From positions 62,001 to 126,000 of the forward strand of contig CASPWD010000006.1 of assembly GCA_949425635.1 (NCBI GenBank): 64,000 nucleotides of DNA, given 5' to 3'. Made by a program: the position numbers and the translations under genes. This document shows, one piece after another, positions 7,817 through 14,808 of the stretch; within the stretch, counting starts at the first letter, position 1; each line of letters begins with the position of its first letter. The DNA comes from an uncultured Bacilli bacterium. GTDB lineage: Bacteria > Bacillota_I > Bacilli_A > RF39 > UBA660. The notes beneath the pieces were generated by a model that saw nothing but the letters and a program-made list of their open reading frames with translations, searched no databases and was not told the DNA's origin.

Positions 7817-9607
7817 TCAGATACAAGGATGAGGACAATCATTACATTTTCTAATATCTCTTTTTACAAGCTTCTTTATTCCATCTTCACCATTTAAGAA
7901 TACTGGCTTTTCATCTCCTTTAACTAAATCAACCTCATTAATTTTTCCATTAATCATATATTCCAAATGATTATGAACCAATTCCCAACCTTTCTTTGTC
8001 ATAATATGTACTGGTATTTTTATTCCTACTTGAGCCAAAGCATTTGGTTCAATTAATTCCTTAACATATTTAGAAGCACATGACCAAATAATGTCTACGT
8101 TTTCAAGCATTTTCTTCGCAGTTTCCTCACTTATTCCTGTTGAACAAAGACCAAATTTATATATTGTCACACCTTCAGCTTCTAATTTCTTAATTTCTTC
8201 CAATAATTCATTATCTTGCGCTGCCAAAGTAACAGCAATCCTTTTATAGCCTCTCTTAATCGCTTCTCTTACTCCTGCTACCTGATCAATATTCGCTGTA
8301 TAAGGAAATACAGGAATAATTCCTGATTTCTTCGCCGTATCAACTATTTCCGCATTAGGACTAGTATAAAATAATCCAGTCATTCGTTTAACTGCTCCCT
8401 GTGTATTGCTATCATTAGTTGTAATTATAGTTCCTAAATTATTAGATACAATAACGGAAGCATCTAGCATATCACTTTTAAAAGCAGAAGAAATTGTCTC
8501 ACTAGCTCCAAATAGTACATTAGCTTCACAAGAATTTAATGGTCTTGATGTATCAAAATATCCTCCTTTTATAACAACTTCATTAATAAGCTCACACATC
8601 ATTCTTGTTTGAGTTTTTGTATCACTATTTCTAATAGCTTCGATTAAATCTTCACTTTGCTTACCACCAACTTCTTTTAAAAGTTTAACCATCAAAGGAC
8701 AATACTTGATTGGTACAGGAGTTGCTAAAACAGCTTTTAATTCTCCATCGATTTTTTGTAATAAAACGTAACTACCAAACATTCTAGTAATATGCATTTC
8801 CTTTTTTGAATAAAATTCTCTTATTGCTGTATTGATAGCTTTTGCAACTTTATAACCATTATAATTATTCCAATCATCAACATACATCACCAGTTCATCA
8901 TCAACAATCTGAATATCTAATAATCTTGTATTAAATTTTAATCCCCAAACAAATCTATTATCATTAAATTTATCTATAAAATATTCTAACAAACCTTCTT
9001 GCTGAAAATGATTATAATAATTTTGACTAGTTGTATCTATATCAAAATGCTTTTCAACATGTGGATTCTTTAAAGGTATAGAATATCTAAAAACACTTCC
9101 CCTATCCGAATAATAATGCTTTAAAATTCCCCCTTCAACTTCCATATCTTTATCATTAGTTTGATATAAATTTAAAGTATCACTACCTAAAGTCAATACA
9201 GTTACTACCCTTTGATAAGTTTGATAATAATTTAATAACTTATCTCTTAACATTCTTTCATATTCTAAACAATTTTTATCATCATATAAATTATAAGAAT
9301 AATAATCACTCTTAGACTTATTTAGAGCTTCTTGAAAATCATATCCCATCAATTCATAAGAATCAATACCAAGCATATCTCTTCCTTCATAAGATGGAAC
9401 AATTGTATAAAAAGATACTCCACTCTCCAATACTTCTTGATCATTAAAACCTAATCTTTTATAAACCTCTGTCGCACTAGGTCCAAATCCAAATTGCCAA
9501 AAATCAATTATCTTAGCTTCACTTATCTTATCAGTAAAACTACCATCATCTTTCACATACCCTTTTTTAGTCTCCAAAACATATTTAAGTCCACTATGAC
9601 TTGCCAT
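7817..9607 (-). CDS. Methanogenesis-marker-8-like (DUF2099-type) protein with extra N-terminal domain
   Basis: The protein is 596 residues from the ATG at 9605-9607, chosen because AGAAGGAA lies 6-8 bases upstream; longer starts lack a site. Residues from about 286 to the end match, as I remember it, the methanogenesis marker protein 8/DUF2099 family: a GASE motif, a GTIITTN...QGAVKRMTGL stretch, TSPNAEI, GYKRIAVT, STGISEE, and the terminal cysteine motif C588-xx-C591-PHP-C595. The first 285 residues are not recognised. The biochemical role of the family is unknown. The divergent LysR gene and the -10 inside a LysR-like box suggest LysR control. The protein is cytoplasmic, with no signal peptide. 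The family call is moderate in confidence; the gene itself is certain. Confidence 0.7.
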   Translation of the reverse strand: MASHSGLKYVLETKKGYVKDDGSFTDKISEAKIIDFWQFGFGPSATEVYKRLGFNDQEVLESGVSFYTIVPSYEGRDMLGIDSYELMGYDFQEALNKSKSDYYSYNLYDDKNCLEYERMLRDKLLNYYQTYQRVVTVLTLGSDTLNLYQTNDKDMEVEGGILKHYYSDRGSVFRYSIPLKNPHVEKHFDIDTTSQNYYNHFQQEGLLEYFIDKFNDNRFVWGLKFNTRLLDIQIVDDELVMYVDDWNNYNGYKVAKAINTAIREFYSKKEMHITRMFGSYVLLQKIDGELKAVLATPVPIKYCPLMVKLLKEVGGKQSEDLIEAIRNSDTKTQTRMMCELINEVVIKGGYFDTSRPLNSCEANVLFGASETISSAFKSDMLDASVIVSNNLGTIITTNDSNTQGAVKRMTGLFYTSPNAEIVDTAKKSGIIPVFPYTANIDQVAGVREAIKRGYKRIAVTLAAQDNELLEEIKKLEAEGVTIYKFGLCSTGISEETAKKMLENVDIIWSCASKYVKELIEPNALAQVGIKIPVHIMTKKGWELVHNHLEYMINGKINEVDLVKGDEKPVFLNGEDGIKKLVKRDIRKCNDCPHPCI

Positions 9608-9651
9608 TACATTTCCTTCTTTCATAATTAAAAGATTGTACAACTCTTTCT

Positions 9652-9670
9652 AATTGCATTATATGGCAAA
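9652..9670. promoter_or_regulatory. Candidate LysR binding site overlapping the promoter of the 7817-9607 gene
   Basis: TTGC (9654-9657) and GCAA (9666-9669) form an inverted repeat of the T-N11-A type within AATTGC...GCAAATT. A perfect minus-strand TATAAT (9658-9663) sits in its centre, while the -35 is poor, as expected for an activator-dependent promoter. It lies between the two divergent genes. Confidence 0.45.
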
Positions 9671-9725
9671 TTATGTTATAAGAAAAATATATATTTTTTA
9701 TGTTAAATATAAGGGGAGTTTATTT

Positions 9726-10613
9726 ATGAATATTAATTATGAAACTTATCGAATTTTCTATCACGTTGCCCAAGAAGGAAGTATTTCTAAAGCAGCCAAT
9801 ATTCTTCTTATTTCTCAACCAGCCGTCACTTGGCAAATCAAGTCATTAGAAGAACAACTAGGTCTTACATTATTTGTTAGAACTAAAAAAGGTGTTACCC
9901 TAACTGATGAAGGAAAAATTCTTTTTGAATATGTAAAAAAAGGAATCGAAGCCTTTACTAATGGGGAAAATGCTCTTACTAATTTAAAAAACTTAGAAAG
10001 CGGTATAATTCGTATCGGTGCTAGTACAACAGTATCGAAACATGTTCTAATGCCATACTTAGCTAAATTTCACGAATTATATCCTAATATTGAAATAAAA
10101 ATAGTAAATACATTAACCGAAGATTTAATAAAAGAATTAAGAAATGGGAATTTAGATATGCTCTTATTAAACCTACCTATGACAGAAGCGAAAGACCTAA
10201 AAACTATAAAGGTTCAAGATGTTCAAGACATTTTTGTTGGAAATAAAAAATACTACGACTTAACAAAAGGCTCAACAACACTAAAAGAATTAAATAACTA
10301 TCCTCTTCTTTTTCAAAAAAGTCCATCTAACACACGTACCTTCTTAAATAATTATTTAAAAAACAACAAAGTATCACTAACTCCTAAAACTGAAATAGTT
10401 AGTTATAATCTAATAATGGATTTTGTAAAATCAGGTTTCGGAATCGGCTATGCTACTCGTGAATTCATATCTCAAGATTTAAAAGATAAAACTCTTTTCG
10501 AAATTAAAGTAAATCCCCCTATTCCTAAAAGGTCTATCGGAATTGTAACTCTCGAAAAAACAATACCTAACTATAGTGTTAAAAAACTAATTAATTTAAT
10601 GACACAAAAATAA
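9726..10613 (+). CDS. LysR-family transcriptional regulator
   Basis: The protein is 295 residues, typical length. The start is at ATG 9726, where AAGGGGAGT gives a good ribosome site; an upstream in-frame ATG at 9654 would run through the operator. The winged HTH at about 2-62 shows the LysR pattern (FYHVAQEGSISKAANILLIS, QPAVTWQIKSLEEQLGLTLF in consecutive helices). A periplasmic-binding-protein-like effector domain follows. It probably controls the divergent marker-8-like gene and itself (inference). The ligand is unknown. Confidence 0.92.
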   Translation: MNINYETYRIFYHVAQEGSISKAANILLISQPAVTWQIKSLEEQLGLTLFVRTKKGVTLTDEGKILFEYVKKGIEAFTNGENALTNLKNLESGIIRIGASTTVSKHVLMPYLAKFHELYPNIEIKIVNTLTEDLIKELRNGNLDMLLLNLPMTEAKDLKTIKVQDVQDIFVGNKKYYDLTKGSTTLKELNNYPLLFQKSPSNTRTFLNNYLKNNKVSLTPKTEIVSYNLIMDFVKSGFGIGYATREFISQDLKDKTLFEIKVNPPIPKRSIGIVTLEKTIPNYSVKKLINLMTQK

Positions 10614-10646
10614 GATATTAGTTACTCTGACTAATATCTTTTCTAT
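10612..10646 (+). terminator. LysR gene terminator
   Basis: AAGATATTAGT (10612-10622) pairs perfectly with ACTAATATCTT (10630-10640); T-rich sequence follows. It overlaps the stop codon. Confidence 0.85.
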
Positions 10647-10672
10647 TTTAGGGAACACTACTTATAAGAAAT

Positions 10673-11287
10673 ATGGTGATCAATTTGAAAAATATCAAAA
10701 AAAATATCTTTCTATTAATTTGTCTTTTTTTTGCTGCTTTAAACTTCAATCTTATATTGAAGCCGTTAAATCTAGTTACTGGAGGAACACAAGGCTTAGC
10801 TATAATTTTAACTCATCTATTTAAAATTAAACCTTCTACTATTGTTTTAATCATTAATGTTATTGCCCTAATTATTAGCTTCTTTCTCCTTACAAAAGAT
10901 AACACTTATAGCGCTCTTGTCTCTACTTTTGCTTACCCATTATTTATTAAAATAACCAGTTATATTCCAGAGTTACCTTTACCTTCTAATTTAACTGTTA
11001 TCTTTGCTATTATAGCAGGTGTTGTTTGTGGTATTACAGGTGGCTTAATATATAAATTGGGCTTCTCCTCTGGTGGTATAACGATTCTAAATCTTATAAT
11101 AAATAAATACCTAAAAATCAAAATAGCTCTAATAAACTTCGTTGTTAATGCTATTATAATTGGCCTTGGTTACTGGAGTTTTGGGCTAAAAAAAGCCTTA
11201 TACTCTATCATAGTCATTGGTATTGGAAGCTTCATAATATATTTAATTCTAAGAAAAAAGAGTTCATTTAATGAAACTCATTCTTAA
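10673..11287 (+). CDS. YitT-family membrane protein
   Basis: The protein is 204 residues with five to six membrane helices and the YitT/DUF161 signatures: 'NLILKPLNLVTGGTQGLA' near the N-terminus and 'GFSSGGITILNLIINK' near residue 140. The C-terminal DUF2179 domain found in many YitT proteins is missing; the protein ends soon after the last helix. The transport substrate of the family is unknown. The start is ambiguous: ATG 10673 has no clear ribosome site, whereas TTG 10685 follows GGTGAT. It lies 60 bases after the LysR terminator, so it is a separate unit. Confidence 0.82.
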   Translation: MVINLKNIKKNIFLLICLFFAALNFNLILKPLNLVTGGTQGLAIILTHLFKIKPSTIVLIINVIALIISFFLLTKDNTYSALVSTFAYPLFIKITSYIPELPLPSNLTVIFAIIAGVVCGITGGLIYKLGFSSGGITILNLIINKYLKIKIALINFVVNAIIIGLGYWSFGLKKALYSIIVIGIGSFIIYLILRKKSSFNETHS

Positions 11288-11289
11288 TT

Positions 11290-11318
11290 AATCACATTTA
11301 AATGTGATTTTTTTATTT
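11290..11318 (+). terminator. yitT-type gene terminator
   Basis: A perfect 20-base palindrome, AATCACATTT/AAATGTGATT, is followed by T7 and ATTTT. Confidence 0.85.
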
Positions 11319-11349
11319 TAAATAAAAATATTTATTATTTACAATATAT

Positions 11350-11562
11350 TTATCTATACTTTTTTTTATTTAAATCTAACCCTAATAATTGTAAAGCAAT
11401 CACTACATCTTTTATTTCAGAATCTCTAAGTCCCCAATCCTTTAATTCTTTTCTTTTTAAACACCACAAATCATGAACAGAATTAATATCATGACTAGTT
11501 AAAACATCATATATATTCTTTTTAAAATTAAGTTTATCTACATTATCATTTAAAAAGTCCAT
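11350..11562 (-). CDS. Small alpha-CTD-like helix-hairpin-helix protein
   Basis: The protein is 70 residues. The central part (IYDVLTSHDINSVHDL, then KELKDWGLRDSEIKDVVIAL) follows the pattern of the RNA polymerase alpha-subunit C-terminal domain: a helix, 'gInTvedL', 'l..i.nLG.kSleEI...L..lGL'. It ends in LGLDLN, like the end of an alpha-CTD. It overlaps the upstream CarD-like gene (TAATG), so the two are coupled. A role in contacting DNA or RNA polymerase is inferred from fold resemblance and context. The standalone size is unusual; full-length alpha would be about 315 residues. Confidence 0.6.
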   Translation of the reverse strand: MDFLNDNVDKLNFKKNIYDVLTSHDINSVHDLWCLKRKELKDWGLRDSEIKDVVIALQLLGLDLNKKKYR

Positions 11563-12053
11563 TACATATCCGCCTCTTTTTCCCTAATCTTATTAATAAC
11601 ATATTCTCTACAATCATCATAACTTTTACCAATCGATACCCCTAAAGAAGTATAAAGGAGTTTTTCTGCCTTCTTAAAATAAGCATCATCTCTATCACCG
11701 ATTTTCTTGCCATTTTCAATTCGATTTTTATTACGAAGATATGTTGTCTTTATAATTTTAACTAAATCCAATAAATCATTGGTTTCCAATAACTCTTTAT
11801 AAATATTTTCATAATTTTTCTCATTACTATTAATAATCTCCACACTAGGAATATTCTCTATAACTTTATTAGCATCATCTAAACTCATAATTTCATTTAT
11901 AACAGGTGAATCAATAGGTACATTAATAACTAAAGATTCATCATTTACGGGCGATATCGAATAATAATCTTTTCCTTTAAAGAATTTTTCTCTAATACTT
12001 TTAATAACACAAACTTCTCTCTTATGCATTATATAATCTCCAACTTTATACAT
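11562..12053 (-). CDS. CarD/CdnL-type transcription factor
   Basis: The protein is 163 residues. The N-terminal 62 residues fit the CarD/CdnL/TRCF RNA-polymerase-interacting domain (MYKVGDYIMHKREVCVIKSI, then YYSISPVNDESLVINVPIDS). An all-helical C-terminal domain with YKELLETNDLLDLVKIIKTTY and a lysine-rich stretch follows, as in CdnL, where it binds promoter DNA. The family stabilises the open complex at stable-RNA and housekeeping promoters. It is cotranscribed and overlaps with the alpha-CTD-like gene. The Shine-Dalgarno is GAGGTGAT. A terminator hairpin sits directly before that site, so expression may be set by read-through. Confidence 0.85.
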   Translation of the reverse strand: MYKVGDYIMHKREVCVIKSIREKFFKGKDYYSISPVNDESLVINVPIDSPVINEIMSLDDANKVIENIPSVEIINSNEKNYENIYKELLETNDLLDLVKIIKTTYLRNKNRIENGKKIGDRDDAYFKKAEKLLYTSLGVSIGKSYDDCREYVINKIREKEADM

Positions 12054-12070
12054 TCTATCACCTCATAAAT

Positions 12071-12112
12071 AAAAAAATGAGTAGCCGGGCTAAACTTACG
12101 CCATAGCTACTC
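12071..12112 (-). terminator. Terminator hairpin directly upstream of the CarD-like gene
   Basis: GAGTAGC (12106-12112 read on minus) pairs with GCTACTC (12079-12085), with an inner GGC/GCC pair. ATTTTTTTATTT follows, and then the GAGGTGAT ribosome site only a few bases later. It ends the upstream DUF1287 gene or acts as an attenuator of the CarD-like operon. Confidence 0.75.
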
Positions 12113-12123
12113 GTTACACTTAC

Positions 12124-12129
12124 ATTATA
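12124..12129 (-). promoter_or_regulatory. Extended -10 promoter before the CarD-like leader hairpin
   Basis: On the minus strand TGTTATAAT, with a start expected near 12117. The transcript would open with the terminator hairpin. Confidence 0.5.
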
Positions 12130-12164
12130 ACATTTTTAAAGATTCTAAGTAAGTAAAACTTTTT

Positions 12165-12881
12165 TTAATCTTCCCATGCTACCAAAATATTTTCATCTAT
12201 TAATGTAGCATCAAATCTATAATGAGCTGTAATATCTGATTTAGTTAGGAAATCTTCTTCTCTAACTGGCTGTCCATAATTATGAATAACATAAGGGATT
12301 CCATCACTATTTCTACGATCAGAAATCATTCCTATATGTTTATCTTCAAATATAACTATATCTCCTGGTTGCCATTTATCGATATCATTATAATCAATTG
12401 TTAAACTTATTGCATACTTTGAAAAAAATATATTTAAATTATTAACTCTTCTAAAGTCAATATTCTTATCTCTATTTTGAATATCTGGATAATCATCACT
12501 ATTATTTTTTATATCATTATCAACCATATCTCTTAGTGAATAACCAGCATTTTTGAATGCTCTCCATATAGTATCAGTACATACTCCTTCATTATCAGGG
12601 GGATAAGAATCATCATAATATTTACTAACATATGTTGGATGATTATTAGCATCCTTCCTTGCTCCTAAAACAAAATCACTATAATCATCTATATTATCTC
12701 TATCATAATCAAATTTACTATATACTGTTTTAATACCAAAATCACTCGCTTTATAATACTCTTTTGGTATTAAATTATAATAATCCATAACAAATAAAAC
12801 AGCTACCGTAAAAACAGCTATTATTACTATATAAAGAAAAGTCTTACCAATCTTTTTTCGTGCATCCTTTATATCAACCAT
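12165..12881 (-). CDS. DUF1287-family membrane-anchored protein
   Basis: The protein is 238 residues with an N-terminal signal anchor (about 13-33) and an extracytoplasmic domain. The domain carries the DUF1287 marks: GVCTDTIWRAFKNAGY (C and D as putative catalytic residues), 'FRRVNNLNIFF', WQPGDIV, HIGMISDRR and HNYGQ. The C...H arrangement resembles papain-like NlpC/CHAP amidases, and a wall-related hydrolase is plausible (inference; the family has no established activity that I know). It is monocistronic, with an extended -10 promoter at 12908-12913. Confidence 0.82.
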   Translation of the reverse strand: MVDIKDARKKIGKTFLYIVIIAVFTVAVLFVMDYYNLIPKEYYKASDFGIKTVYSKFDYDRDNIDDYSDFVLGARKDANNHPTYVSKYYDDSYPPDNEGVCTDTIWRAFKNAGYSLRDMVDNDIKNNSDDYPDIQNRDKNIDFRRVNNLNIFFSKYAISLTIDYNDIDKWQPGDIVIFEDKHIGMISDRRNSDGIPYVIHNYGQPVREEDFLTKSDITAHYRFDATLIDENILVAWED

Positions 12882-12907
12882 TTTAATGTTCCCTACTTCC
12901 TAAAATA

Positions 12908-12913
12908 ATTATA
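12908..12913 (-). promoter_or_regulatory. Promoter of the DUF1287 gene
   Basis: On the minus strand TGATATAAT, an extended -10, 27 bases before the start codon. Confidence 0.6.
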
Positions 12914-12934
12914 TCAAAATCTTTTTAATTTATA

Positions 12935-12965
12935 AAAGAAAAAAGAAACATTTATATTTGTTTCT
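12935..12965 (-). terminator. Terminator of the YwaF-type gene
   Basis: On the minus strand AGAAACA...TGTTTCT (12944-12965) is followed by T6CTTTT. Confidence 0.8.
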
Positions 12966-12966
12966 C

Positions 12967-13710
12967 CTATTTTGAAAATTCTTCTAACTCTTTATTTCTT
13001 TTCTTTATAATAAAATTATATATTATCGCTGAAATAGCTAAACCTGTCACTTCTAAAGTTAACATTGGTGGAAAATACTTAAGCCATGGATACAATACCA
13101 TAACATTATCAGGTATCTTCGTTGAAAATATATAATTTGTATTAAAAGTAACATTAAATGGATACATGATTAACATTAAAAAATTTGTTAATATAAAAGT
13201 TTTAATAAAATTCTTAAACTCCACCTTATAGCCTAATGCATAATATGAAAATAAACTAATACTCAAGAAAAAATGATGAGATATAACATACTGCCAAAAA
13301 TCAAAGTTATCTATTGTTGAAATTAAATCAGGCCACAATATCGCTGGAATTGGTCCGATAAAACATAAGAATATCGTATATTTTAAAATATTTTCTTTAT
13401 TAAACAAAATACCATACATAAACATATAATTAGCTATAAAGCACAAATGAAAAGGTAAATGATTCTCTATCTTAAAACTGCCAAAATATAAATTACCAAA
13501 AGTATAAATGATCATATTTAACAGCATAACAATAGCACTTATTTTAAGTATTTTATTTGACTTCTCTTTAGGTATCTTAGCAATCTTATTTCTATTTAAA
13601 TAAACTAAAATAAACCCAACTATCGCAAGTATTATAAATATATTATGAATAAGTCCAAATTGTTTAAACAAGAATTTAGGATTCTCATTAACAAAAAATT
13701 CTCTAATCAT
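12967..13710 (-). CDS. YwaF/TIGR02206-type integral membrane protein
   Basis: The protein is 247 residues with about seven membrane helices. The family hallmark 'HLPFHLCFIANYMF' lies in the third helix region, a histidine pair 'ISHHFFL' lies in the middle, and the family's length matches. TIGR02206/YwaF proteins are conserved in Bacilli but have no established function. It has its own promoter, TTGCAA-17-TATACT (13741-13769), and its own terminator. Confidence 0.8.
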   Translation of the reverse strand: MIREFFVNENPKFLFKQFGLIHNIFIILAIVGFILVYLNRNKIAKIPKEKSNKILKISAIVMLLNMIIYTFGNLYFGSFKIENHLPFHLCFIANYMFMYGILFNKENILKYTIFLCFIGPIPAILWPDLISTIDNFDFWQYVISHHFFLSISLFSYYALGYKVEFKNFIKTFILTNFLMLIMYPFNVTFNTNYIFSTKIPDNVMVLYPWLKYFPPMLTLEVTGLAISAIIYNFIIKKRNKELEEFSK

Positions 13711-13740
13711 TTTACATCCTCATTTCTTAAACCATAAATA

Positions 13741-13769
13741 AGTATAAACAAATTATAATAATATTGCAA
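13741..13769 (-). promoter_or_regulatory. Promoter of the YwaF-type gene
   Basis: On the minus strand TTGCAA (13764-13769), 17 bases, TATACT (13741-13746). Confidence 0.6.
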
Positions 13770-13853
13770 GATGTCAATAAATGTAAAAAGTATTATTCAT
13801 CAATTAGTTGATTCTCTTTTTTAAGATATAATTATAAAAAAGGAGAGATTTAC

Positions 13854-14741
13854 ATGAATAGAAAAGAAAATAAAAAGAAAATAATGATTATATTGGCAAT
13901 CCTACTAACAATAATTTTAATAGCTATTTTGTCATTTACCTTCTTAAAAAAAGAGGGCAAAGAAAAGAAAGCAGAAAATGAAGAAAATAAAGTATCTATG
14001 AAATATCAAATTCCTGATGATGAAGACGAACTAACTGATGAACTAATTAAGAAAGAAATCAACATAATGCTTGATAATCTAAATTCTGGTTCTATATACG
14101 AGGACGAAAATCCACAAACTCAACTAAGATATTATAATGGTATGAGTTTTAGAGAATATCTATTTAATGAAGAAATAAATGACCAAATGAAACTTAAAAT
14201 TATTCTAACAATGAATAAAGATAATTTTAAAACTTCAACTCATGATATAACAAAAACTAACATTGATAAGAACTACAAAGATAACTTTACAACAGCGGAA
14301 GAGGAATGGTATGAATTAGAAGCATCTGCACTAAATGAATTATACAAAAAATATTTTAATGAAAATCCTACTTATTATAGTTATCCAAATGAATGTCCAG
14401 CTTATCTCTATGATGATATAAGTAAAATGTATTTTAGTATTTCACCATGTGGAGGAACGACTACTCAAAGTTACTTTACATACAAAGATAAAATGACTTA
14501 TAAAGATGACAATATATATGTTTACGCCTACTATGGTACAGTAAAACCAAATAGTAACCAATTAGGAACAATATATAAAGATATTAATGAAGAGGAAGTT
14601 CTAAAAGAGAATATCAATTATAAAGACCTTGATGACATAATAAAAAAGAATTATCATTATCTAAGTTTATACAAATTCACTTTTAAAAAGAATAATGATA
14701 ATAATTATTATTTTAGCAATCTAGAAAAAATAAATGACTAA
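13854..14741 (+). CDS. Unknown exported or membrane-anchored protein
   Basis: The protein is 295 residues with an N-terminal signal anchor (about 10-30) and then a highly charged, Asp/Glu/Lys/Tyr-rich domain with no recognised motif. Two cysteines (NECPAYLY, SPCGGT) about 20 residues apart may form a disulfide outside the cell. Good AAGGAGAG ribosome site; the -10 is TATAAT at about 13827. A terminator follows directly. Single-gene unit, convergent with smc. No function can be assigned. Confidence 0.75.
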   Translation: MNRKENKKKIMIILAILLTIILIAILSFTFLKKEGKEKKAENEENKVSMKYQIPDDEDELTDELIKKEINIMLDNLNSGSIYEDENPQTQLRYYNGMSFREYLFNEEINDQMKLKIILTMNKDNFKTSTHDITKTNIDKNYKDNFTTAEEEWYELEASALNELYKKYFNENPTYYSYPNECPAYLYDDISKMYFSISPCGGTTTQSYFTYKDKMTYKDDNIYVYAYYGTVKPNSNQLGTIYKDINEEEVLKENINYKDLDDIIKKNYHYLSLYKFTFKKNNDNNYYFSNLEKIND

Positions 14742-14772
14742 ATCTGATTAAATTCAGATTTTTTATTTTTAA
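14740..14772 (+). terminator. Terminator of the 13854-14741 gene
   Basis: AAATCTGA (14740-14747) pairs with TCAGATTT (14754-14761); T-rich sequence follows. Confidence 0.8.
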
Positions 14773-14802
14773 AAAAAGAAACAGGTATAATACCTATTTC
14801 TT
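14769..14802 (-). terminator. smc terminator
   Basis: On the minus strand AAGAAATAGG...CCTGTTTCTT (14776-14802), one wobble, is followed by T5. Confidence 0.8.
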
Positions 14803-14808
14803 AATCCT

